DNA of 32,679 nucleotides from DATIKM01 sp035477595 (GTDB lineage Bacteria > Armatimonadota > Chthonomonadetes > Chthonomonadales > CAJBBX01). The notes under the pieces were generated by a model. The model was not told where the DNA came from, did no database searches, and saw only the letters and a program-made list of their open reading frames with translations. Positions 23,918 through 30,108 of this stretch are shown piece after piece. The position numbers and the translations under genes are program-made. The stretch covers positions 1 to 32,679 of the forward strand of contig DATIKM010000116.1 in assembly GCA_035477595.1 (NCBI GenBank), in the 5' to 3' direction. The stretch's first letter is position 1. Each line of letters starts with the position of its first letter.

Positions 23918-24145
23918 TTAGCGATGCGGCGGGCGATTGGTCCGCATGGCGCGTAGCGCGGCCTCGACGCCGCGCGGGACGCGCACCCCAGAGGGAGTGC
24001 TCGTTGCGAGGAGCGTCATAGTGCGCTGAACGCCGCGGCCCGGCGCGTCGGGGTGGGCGGGCTGAGGCAGCGCGTAGGAGGGCGCCTGGGCCTGCGCACC
24101 CGGCGCGAGCGCGCGGGGCAGGAACCAGGCGACGGGCAGGTGCAT
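23918..24145 (-). CDS. Small 75-residue ORF, possibly a truncated SGNH esterase
   Basis: ATG 24145 is preceded by GGAGGTCG (24150-24157), a proper ribosome-binding site, and the frame ends TAA 23920-23918 inside the ribosome-binding site of the GH2-type gene. The N-terminus is hydrophobic (MHLPVAWFLPRALAPGAQAQA), a possible signal peptide. The stretch QRTMTLLATSTP is similar, from memory, to the lead segment of SGNH/GDSL-type esterases found in glycan loci. There it is followed by VRVLFYGQSI and then a helix with VEAxLRxR. Here VRVP runs straight into RGVEAALRAM, as if the catalytic-serine block were deleted. If so, this is a remnant; a real small exported protein is the alternative. Confidence 0.4.
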   Translation of the reverse strand: MHLPVAWFLPRALAPGAQAQAPSYALPQPAHPDAPGRGVQRTMTLLATSTPSGVRVPRGVEAALRAMRTNRPPHR

Positions 24146-24262
24146 CGGCGACCTCCGACCGGTGGCGTCGCGCATGGGCGAGCCGGGCAAGCGTATGTTC
24201 GCGCTCACCCCCTCGCACTCCTGCCGCCGTCGCCCCGCTGGCCGGGAGCCTGGAGGTCTAGC

Positions 24263-24532
24263 CTACTGCCCTGCGGCTGGGTCCGAGCTGTCGGTCATGC
24301 CGCCCGTCTGTCCGGCGCCGGGACCCGAGGGCATGCCGCCCTGCGCGCCAGGCCCCGAGGGCATGCCGGAGGGCATCGCTGCACCCAGCGGGCCAGAGCC
24401 CGTATGCATGCCGGGCGGCCCGGCCGCCGTTGGCGCGGGACGCTGGCCGCTCCGCCACACGATGATGCCGATCACCAGCACGACAAGAACGATGACTGCC
24501 ACCGCAACCCCGGCCGGGACCTGCTTCTTCAT
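24263..24532 (-). CDS. Small single-pass membrane protein with Gly/Pro/Met-rich tail
   Basis: The 89-residue product starts MKKQVPAGVAVAVIVLVV, giving a short positive N-terminus and one transmembrane helix (about 7-27). An extracytoplasmic tail rich in Gly, Pro, Ser and Met follows, with repeated MPSGP units. The start is certain: GAGGAG at 24539-24544 lies six bases upstream of ATG 24532. I do not recognise a function; short anchored proteins of this type occur in several high-GC phyla. It lies between the transaldolase and the glycosidase operon, separated from the former by hairpins that may end the nfeD operon. Confidence 0.7.
   Translation of the reverse strand: MKKQVPAGVAVAVIVLVVLVIGIIVWRSGQRPAPTAAGPPGMHTGSGPLGAAMPSGMPSGPGAQGGMPSGPGAGQTGGMTDSSDPAAGQ
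24314..24373. repeat. Two tandem 30-base imperfect repeats
   Basis: Units 24314-24343 and 24344-24373 match at 23 of 30 positions, with an identical core of 15 bases (cccgagggcatgccg). They lie within the small membrane-protein gene and encode the repeated Met-Pro-Ser-Gly-Pro-Gly units of its tail, so they reflect protein-tail expansion. Confidence 0.6.
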
Positions 24533-24573
24533 CGTTCCGCTCCTCTGTCACCCCGCCGCCGTGCCTGACTCGC

Positions 24574-24599
24574 GGCGCCCGGCAACCCCTGCCGGCGCC
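24574..24599 (-). terminator. Hairpin downstream of transaldolase
   Basis: Bases 24574-24584 pair with 24590-24599 over ten base pairs with a single bulged C and a five-base loop (ACCCC). A second smaller hairpin, five base pairs around a CACG loop, lies at 24657-24670, closer to the transaldolase stop (24699). Neither has a T-tract. Together they are the best candidate end of the nfeD-slipin-transaldolase transcript. Confidence 0.35.
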
Positions 24600-24698
24600 C
24601 GCTGCCCGCGTTCGCCCACACCTTTGCGGCGGCTGCGCGGCGCTCGCCAGCTCACCGGCCGCACGCGGCCACAGGCGCCAAGCCACGTGCCTTGCGCC

Positions 24699-25937
24699 TC
24701 AGACGACCTCCGCGGCGAGGCGCCGGAGCCGATCGTCGAGGGCGCCCTGGTCCACTGTGAAGGACTGCAGCGCGGCGAGAGTCATCAGGTCGTCGAGTGC
24801 GGCGCCCGTGGCCGTCCAGTTGGCGATCACCGGGATCTTGCCCTCCGCCCGCGACATCGCTTGCTGCTCCGGCGTGAAGCGGCAGAACAAGCGCGCTCCG
24901 TGGTCGGCATCCGCCGCGCGGAGGTCGTCGCCCGTCAGGTTCACCCCGCCGCGCGCCGCCAGCTCGTCAGTCACGGCGACGACCCGCTCGTCGATTGCCC
25001 AGAGCGGCTCGAGAACGGAGCCGTCCACGCCCGGGTTGACCGTCACGGCGAAGCCCCGGTTGACCTGCGACGCGAGCGATGCAGGATTGACCTCCTGAGC
25101 CAGGAAGTCCTTCGCCACTTTGGGGGGCATGGTAAAAACGTCTACGCCCGCGAGGTCCGCCACTTGCGCGGCGGAGCGCATCGAGGCGGCGATCAGCAGC
25201 GTGTGCGTGCGTCCCTGCGAGCGCAGGTCGAGCAGAGCGCGCTGCGTGGCCATGGTCGCCTTCTCGCCCACGTACTGGCCGTCGCCAAGCCCATTGTCGG
25301 CGACGACGGCGTTCAGCCGGCCGAGGAAAACGTTCACGTAGGACGGGCCCGACACGAGGGCAGCGAGGTAGTTCTGTCGCGCGGAGAACCCGAGCGTGTA
25401 GTTCACGGGAATGCCCTGCGCCCGGACGCGCGCCACGGCGCAGTACCCCTCGGGCGTCAGTGGGATCTTGATGATGAAGCGCTCGGGACACACGGCGTGG
25501 TAGCGCTGGGCGTAGCTGACGGTCCGGTCGGTGTCCTCGGCGACCGAAGGGTGCAGCTCGACGCTGCAGAAGGCGCCGAACGCGCGGACCAGGCGAAGCG
25601 CCACATGGCAGTTGATGACGAACCCGAGCTCCATTACGAGGTCGCCCTCGTCGATGCCGGGCGTGGCGTCGCGGATGTCGCGCACCGCCTCACGGGCAAC
25701 ATCGTCCAGCACGCCGGTCTGCACCACCTGGTTGGCCAGCGTGTTGTTGGTGGTGAGCGCGGAGAACTCGCGCCTCCAGAGCGGCCGGGCCTCCTCGAGG
25801 TTGCCCGTATCGAGCCAGAGCTGCGTGCCGAGGTCGCGCAGCCTGGCCAGCGCCGCATCGCCCGGCGGCTCCGCCGCTTCCCCGCTCAGCGCCGTAAGTG
25901 CAGCTTCGCGCAGCTTCCCGTCGATCCGGTTAGCCAT
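24699..25937 (-). CDS. tal: Transaldolase
   Basis: Transaldolase transfers a dihydroxyacetone unit between pentose-phosphate-pathway sugars. The 412-residue protein shows LWLDTGNLEEARPLW and TTNNTLANQV near the N-terminus. The Schiff-base lysine Lys157 lies in FIIKIPLTPEG, with VNYTLGFSARQNYL after it, then NVFLGRLN. It is longer than the ~220-residue TalC/FSA forms and the ~320-residue TalB. The extra length is mainly C-terminal (after about 330: TGDDLRAADADHG to the end) and may be an added helical domain. ATG 25937 has GGGAGCG upstream. It is the last large gene of the run nfeD - slipin - zinc-ribbon protein - transaldolase and would process pentoses released by the neighbouring glycosidases. 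Confidence 0.88.
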   Translation of the reverse strand: MANRIDGKLREAALTALSGEAAEPPGDAALARLRDLGTQLWLDTGNLEEARPLWRREFSALTTNNTLANQVVQTGVLDDVAREAVRDIRDATPGIDEGDLVMELGFVINCHVALRLVRAFGAFCSVELHPSVAEDTDRTVSYAQRYHAVCPERFIIKIPLTPEGYCAVARVRAQGIPVNYTLGFSARQNYLAALVSGPSYVNVFLGRLNAVVADNGLGDGQYVGEKATMATQRALLDLRSQGRTHTLLIAASMRSAAQVADLAGVDVFTMPPKVAKDFLAQEVNPASLASQVNRGFAVTVNPGVDGSVLEPLWAIDERVVAVTDELAARGGVNLTGDDLRAADADHGARLFCRFTPEQQAMSRAEGKIPVIANWTATGAALDDLMTLAALQSFTVDQGALDDRLRRLAAEVV

Positions 25938-25986
25938 TCTGTTCGCTCCCTATTGGAGGTCGTCTGGGCGCGCCGCACCCCATTCC

Positions 25987-26538
25987 TCAGGCGCCGCGCG
26001 CCTCCCAGCCAAACCAGTCGCGGACCTCGGGCCGCAACCACAGCCACGCCGCCCCTCCGAAGAGGGCGGCGCGAACGAGCCCCTGCAGCACGTCTTCGCG
26101 AAGCGTCAGCAGCGCCGAGATGATGCCGAGCGCTACGATAGCAGCCACGGCGGGCCATGCCCACGACTTCTGGCTCCACGCACCCCAGGCGGCTACCAGC
26201 ATGGCGATCCCGAGCGGGAGCAAGACCGCCAGGGCGAGCGCGGCGCCCACCACGCCGAACGCCGCGCCGATGTAGTTGAGCTGGTCTTCGCGGAGCGTCT
26301 CCCGTGCGCCGAAGGATGGGAGAGCGGCCGCGAACGGGCCGAAGAGCGCGGCGAGAACGCACACGCCCGCCACATACTTCACACCGGGCGGGCGTGTGTC
26401 CAGGCGGGCAGCGCGCTCCGCGGAGACCGCACTCACCTCGCCGGTAAGCTGGCCGGAATACGCTGTCAGCGGCTGGTCGCAGGCGCCGCAGAGGGCGGCG
26501 CCGTCCGGGTTGTCGCCTGCGCAGGCAGGGCAGCGCAT
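25987..26538 (-). CDS. Zinc-ribbon polytopic membrane protein
   Basis: The 183-residue protein begins with a zinc ribbon (Cys3, Cys6, Cys17, Cys20; C-X2-C-X10-C-X2-C). A polar linker to about residue 50 precedes three to four predicted membrane helices at roughly 55-75, 90-115, 127-145 and 150-167. No specific family is recognised; zinc-ribbon-plus-membrane proteins are often of unknown function. The start is ATG 26538, only 12 bases past the slipin stop, and the stop is 49 bases before the transaldolase start. Its tight placement directly after slipin suggests a partner role in the same membrane microdomain, but this is inference from position only. Confidence 0.72.
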   Translation of the reverse strand: MRCPACAGDNPDGAALCGACDQPLTAYSGQLTGEVSAVSAERAARLDTRPPGVKYVAGVCVLAALFGPFAAALPSFGARETLREDQLNYIGAAFGVVGAALALAVLLPLGIAMLVAAWGAWSQKSWAWPAVAAIVALGIISALLTLREDVLQGLVRAALFGGAAWLWLRPEVRDWFGWEARGA

Positions 26539-26550
26539 TTGCGCGCCGCC

Positions 26551-27375
26551 CTAGGCGCCTGGGGCGCGGGACGCGGGCGGCTCGGGCGCATTGATGCGCG
26601 ACGCGAGCTCGACGAAGGGCTTAAGGATGTCGATCGGCACCGGCAGAATCATGATCGTGGAGCGCTCAGAGGCGATCTCGCGGATGCTCTGCATGTAGCG
26701 CAGCTGGAGCGCCGCCGGCTCGCGACCGATGAGGGCCGCGGCCTGAGTCAGCTTCTCGGCGGCATCGAACTCGCCTTGGGCGTTGATCACCTTAGCGCGC
26801 CGCTCCCGCTCGCTCTCCGCCTGGGCAGCCATGGCGCGCTTGAGCGAATCGGGCAGTATGACGTCGCGAACCTCGACTGTCTGCACCTTGACGCCGTAGG
26901 GCTCCGTCTGTTCGTCGATTACCGTCTGCAGACGCTGGTTGATGCGATCGCGGCTGGCGAGCAACTCGTCCAGCTCCACCTGACCGATGATCGCCCGCAG
27001 GGTGGTCTGCGCTATGAGGGAGGTCGTACGCGAGAAGTTCTCGATCTCGAGAATCGCGTGCTTGGGCTCGACGACGCGGAACAGCACGATGGCGTCCACG
27101 GTGACGGGAACGTTGTCGCGGGTCATCATCTCCTGGCGCGGCACGTCGAAGGTGACGATGCGCGTGTCGACGCGGATCGGCCGGTCGATGTACGGGATCA
27201 GCCATACGATGCCCGGGCCGGTCACACGGTTGAACTTGCCGAAGCGGAGGATGATCGCGCGCTCCCAGTCTGGTAGCACGCGCACAGCAGCGGGCACGAG
27301 CAGTACCAGCACCACGATCGAGATGAGTACGGCTGGACCCAGCGCAGTCACCAGAGACGCGATGAGCTGCTCCAT
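26551..27375 (-). CDS. Slipin (SPFH/Band 7 family membrane scaffold)
   Basis: The 274-residue protein has one N-terminal membrane helix (about 11-33) followed by an SPFH domain: LPDWERAIILRFGKF, GPGIVWLIPYIDRP and VTVDAIVLFRVVEP. A coiled-coil/Ala-Glu-rich stretch near 185-230 (AAQAESERERRAKVINAQGE) drives oligomerisation. The C-terminus has the stomatin-type ILPVPIDILKPF. Slipins form membrane-bound rings or domains and are classically encoded beside NfeD-type proteases, as here: nfeD lies 49 bases upstream. In archaeal p-stomatin the protein is a substrate of the NfeD protease. ATG 27375 has AAAGGA (27387-27392). Confidence 0.93.
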   Translation of the reverse strand: MEQLIASLVTALGPAVLISIVVLVLLVPAAVRVLPDWERAIILRFGKFNRVTGPGIVWLIPYIDRPIRVDTRIVTFDVPRQEMMTRDNVPVTVDAIVLFRVVEPKHAILEIENFSRTTSLIAQTTLRAIIGQVELDELLASRDRINQRLQTVIDEQTEPYGVKVQTVEVRDVILPDSLKRAMAAQAESERERRAKVINAQGEFDAAEKLTQAAALIGREPAALQLRYMQSIREIASERSTIMILPVPIDILKPFVELASRINAPEPPASRAPGA

Positions 27376-27424
27376 GTCGTGCGGTGTCCTTTCTGCGTGT
27401 GTTGCGAGATGATTCGAGCCGTCG

Positions 27425-28795
27425 TCAGTGCGCGGCGCCGTCGCCCGGAGCCGCGTAGATCGGCCCGGCCGCCGAGGGGGCGGCCCTGCGCACCCGCAGC
27501 TTCAGGCCTTCGCGCGATACCACCACGATCGGGTCTCCCTGGGCGATCGGCTCCTCACCCACATTGGTGGCCCGCCACAGGCTACCGGCGACGAACACCA
27601 TCCCGGTGGGGTTGACCTGCGTGCGAGCGTCGCCCTCGCTTCCCACCAGCATCTCCGGCCCGCTGCCAGCTTTCCGGCGCTGGCTGCGCCAGGCCGCCGC
27701 CGCAATCGTCGAGAAGAACAGGCCCGTGAGCAGACCGATGGTGATCACGACCGTCAGCGAAAGCTGAGAGCTCGCAACCGGGTCATTGAACAGCATCATG
27801 GCGCCGAACACGAAGGCGATGACGCCGCCGCCGGTGAGGATGCCATGTGTGGCCGCGTAGACATCGACGACGAACAGCAGCAGGGCCAGCAGGAGCAGCG
27901 CGACGCCGGTCGCGCTCACCGAGAGCACCGAGAGCGAGTAGAGCGCCAGCAGCAGCGCGATGACACCCACGACCCCCGGGTAGATCGTGCCGGGGTTGGT
28001 AACCTCAGTGATGATACCGTACATCGCCACGGCGCCCAGGAGGAGCGCCACGTTCGGGTTGCTGATCAGCAGCAGAAGTCTCTCGAGCCAGGTCCGGGCC
28101 TGTTCCTCGGTGCGCGCCCCCGCGGTGCGAAGAACCTGCTGGCCTCCGTCAGTGGTGACCACCCTTCCGTCCAGCTTCGCGAGCAGATCCTCGCGGCTCG
28201 ACGCGATGAGGTCGGCCACATCCAGCCGGACAGCCTCCTTCTCGGAGGCCGACACGCTGTGGCGAATGATCTCGTCGGCCCACCGAACGCTGCGGCCGCG
28301 CTGCTCGGCGATCGTGCGCGCGAAGGCAGCGGTGTCGTTCACCAGCTTGTCCTTCATGTCGCCGGGGATGTCGGTGCCCGCGCCCGTCACCGGATGGGCG
28401 GCGCCGATGTTCGTACCTGGCGCCATGGCGAGCACGTGGGCGCTGAGTCCGATGATGGCGCCCGCCGAAGAGGCCTGCCCGCCCTTGGGGGTCACGTAGA
28501 CCACAACGGGGACTCGCGAGGCGAGGAAGAGCTTCACCAGGCCACGCGTCACCTCCAGGCTGCCGCCCGGCGTGTCCATCTCCACCAGCAGGAGCGTGGC
28601 GCCGTCCCGCTCCGCACGCTGGAGAGCCCGCTTGAGGTGTCCCTCCGTCGGTGGTAGCACTGGCGTGTCAAGCCTGGCAACGACGATCAGTGGTGCTTTG
28701 GATGGCGGGGAGGCGACGGCCGCCAACGAACAGACGGCAGCAAGGGCGGTGAGCGCAACAAGCGCTCGCCGAAGTCGCTTCAAGCCGATGGACAT
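27425..28795 (-). CDS. NfeD-family membrane-bound ClpP-class serine protease
   Basis: The 456-residue long-form NfeD protein has a signal/anchor helix (about 10-30) and a ClpP-class protease domain. That domain carries LLLVEMDTPGGSLEVTRGLV and the nucleophile Ser110 in GGQASSAGA, followed by MAPGTNIGAAHPV. Four to five membrane helices follow (about 225-345). The C-terminus is a soluble OB-fold NfeD domain (GMVFVAGSLWRATN, then GDPIVVVSREGLKLRV). It cleaves or controls the partner slipin encoded next. ATG 28795 is chosen because the signal helix starts there and AGAGG (28802-28806) lies upstream. The sigma70-type promoter at 28814-28843 would start transcription about a dozen bases before it, so an upstream ATG/GTG in the same frame is excluded from the transcript. 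Confidence 0.92.
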   Translation of the reverse strand: MSIGLKRLRRALVALTALAAVCSLAAVASPPSKAPLIVVARLDTPVLPPTEGHLKRALQRAERDGATLLLVEMDTPGGSLEVTRGLVKLFLASRVPVVVYVTPKGGQASSAGAIIGLSAHVLAMAPGTNIGAAHPVTGAGTDIPGDMKDKLVNDTAAFARTIAEQRGRSVRWADEIIRHSVSASEKEAVRLDVADLIASSREDLLAKLDGRVVTTDGGQQVLRTAGARTEEQARTWLERLLLLISNPNVALLLGAVAMYGIITEVTNPGTIYPGVVGVIALLLALYSLSVLSVSATGVALLLLALLLFVVDVYAATHGILTGGGVIAFVFGAMMLFNDPVASSQLSLTVVITIGLLTGLFFSTIAAAAWRSQRRKAGSGPEMLVGSEGDARTQVNPTGMVFVAGSLWRATNVGEEPIAQGDPIVVVSREGLKLRVRRAAPSAAGPIYAAPGDGAAH

Positions 28796-28813
28796 CCTGC
28801 ACCTCTCATCGCC

Positions 28814-28843
28814 ATGATACCGGCGGTGAGAGGTGCGCGTCAA
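28814..28843 (-). promoter_or_regulatory. Sigma70-type promoter of the nfeD operon
   Basis: On the minus strand TTGACG (28843-28838) is followed after 18 bases by TATCAT (28819-28814), a close match to the -35 and -10 consensus and the best promoter in the window. Start of transcription near 28807 gives a leader of about 12 bases that contains the AGAGG ribosome-binding site. It lies 15 bases after the stop of the URO-D-like gene, so the nfeD operon is set apart from the glycosidase/URO-D pair upstream. Confidence 0.65.
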
Positions 28844-28857
28844 CCGCGAGGGGCGCG

Positions 28858-30108
28858 TCAGGCGTCGCCGGACGGCGAGCGCACCGTCGCGCCGTCGTAG
28901 CGGCCCCAGCGCTGGATGGCTGCCATCAGCAGCCGCATCCCTGTCAGCCGCGACCCGTTGTTGATGGAGCCGGCCGTGGCGAATCGCAGTCCGCGCTGCT
29001 CCCTCGCCTGCGCGAAGTCGCGCAGGAACTCGCGCACCATCCCCTCCTCGTCGTTCCGGCTCAGCGTGAAGGGCGCGAGCTGGCCGTCGATGACGGTGCG
29101 CGGCAGGTGCTCGCGGATCTCGCGCACCGTCACCGTCGGCCCGAAGTTGGCCCAGGTGAGCCTCAGCCGGCCGAGCGTGGGCAGAAGGTGCGCCATCGCG
29201 GAGTCGGAGTGCTGGCCGCGGGCGTCGCCGGGGTCGGGGCTCAGCTCAGCCCACATCCCCTCCAGAATGGGCGCGGCGAACAGCTCGTACATGCCCCGCG
29301 TCAGCAGACAGCAGTTGTCGTCCGCGAAGCTGAACCCGCGCGGGCGATCCTCAGCCGTGAGGCCCGCCTCGTCATCGAGCACGCGCACGATCTCCAGCAT
29401 GGCCCGCAGGATCGCGTCGCGGAACCTGCAGGCCAGATCGGGCTGGTCGCAGATCAGGAAGATCAGGTTCTCCACGCCGTAGACCGACATCGCGAAGGTC
29501 ACGGGGCCGCGCTGCCCACGGTAGAGCGGCGGCCGAGCGCCGAGCGCGAGCAGCCGCGCCTTCTCCTCCTCCCAGTTCGGAGGCAGGATGGCGGCGCGTA
29601 CGTCGCGCGCCTCCACCCGGTCCAGCAGCGCCTCCAGCTCTGCGGGCGTGCTCGCGGCGGGCTGGAGCCACCACGACCGGTCGATCCAGACGTTGCGCGC
29701 CTCGAACAGGTCGTGGAGCCCGCCAATGGGGGGCCACCGCAGCGCCGGATCGGCAGCCCTCTCCGTCAGAAGCCGCCTGCCCACGACCTGTTCGGCGCGG
29801 TCATTGTAGGCCCGGTTCAGCGCCAGCCGCCACGCCTCGTCGTGGTCGTATCGCCAGTAGTCCTCCGCGATGCCGAGCTCGTCGTAGACGCACTCCCCAC
29901 TCATCAGCATTCCGAGCGGAACCTGCGGGATTTCCGCGCCGAAGGGGTCGTTAGCGGCGACCGCCTGGTCGGCCCAGAACTGCTCCAGATCGACGGGCGC
30001 CAACCCGCCGCGACGGTGCGTCTCCTCCACGAGCGAGCGCGCCATGCGCTCATGCTCCGCCAGGTCACGCGGGCTCACGCCGGTCTCGCCAAGCCTCGCG
30101 CCGCTCAC
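28858..30108 (-). CDS. Uroporphyrinogen decarboxylase-superfamily protein (not HemE)
   Basis: The 416-residue soluble protein has the URO-D TIM-barrel pattern in its second half: YGVENLIFLICDQPDLACRF, GFSFADDNCCLLTRGMYELF, and GQHSDSAMAHLLPTLGRL. ANFGPTVTVREIREHLPR and IDGQLAPFTL follow. The HemE hallmark RQAGRY is absent, and so is the His-X-Cys-Gly-Asn zinc motif of corrinoid methyltransferases (HSDS is found at that place). It therefore belongs to the broad URO-D-like group of unknown substrate that is frequent beside glycosidases in Planctomycetota and Armatimonadota. GTG 30108 overlaps the stop of the upstream glycosidase-like gene (GTGA), so the two are translationally coupled and probably act together. 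The family assignment is moderate; the substrate is unknown. Confidence 0.6.
   Translation of the reverse strand: MSGARLGETGVSPRDLAEHERMARSLVEETHRRGGLAPVDLEQFWADQAVAANDPFGAEIPQVPLGMLMSGECVYDELGIAEDYWRYDHDEAWRLALNRAYNDRAEQVVGRRLLTERAADPALRWPPIGGLHDLFEARNVWIDRSWWLQPAASTPAELEALLDRVEARDVRAAILPPNWEEEKARLLALGARPPLYRGQRGPVTFAMSVYGVENLIFLICDQPDLACRFRDAILRAMLEIVRVLDDEAGLTAEDRPRGFSFADDNCCLLTRGMYELFAAPILEGMWAELSPDPGDARGQHSDSAMAHLLPTLGRLRLTWANFGPTVTVREIREHLPRTVIDGQLAPFTLSRNDEEGMVREFLRDFAQAREQRGLRFATAGSINNGSRLTGMRLLMAAIQRWGRYDGATVRSPSGDA

Noticed and set aside
28858..30108. HemE (haem biosynthesis uroporphyrinogen decarboxylase)
   Set aside because: The N-terminal RQAGRY active-site segment is absent and the gene is coupled to a glycosidase-like gene, not to haem genes.
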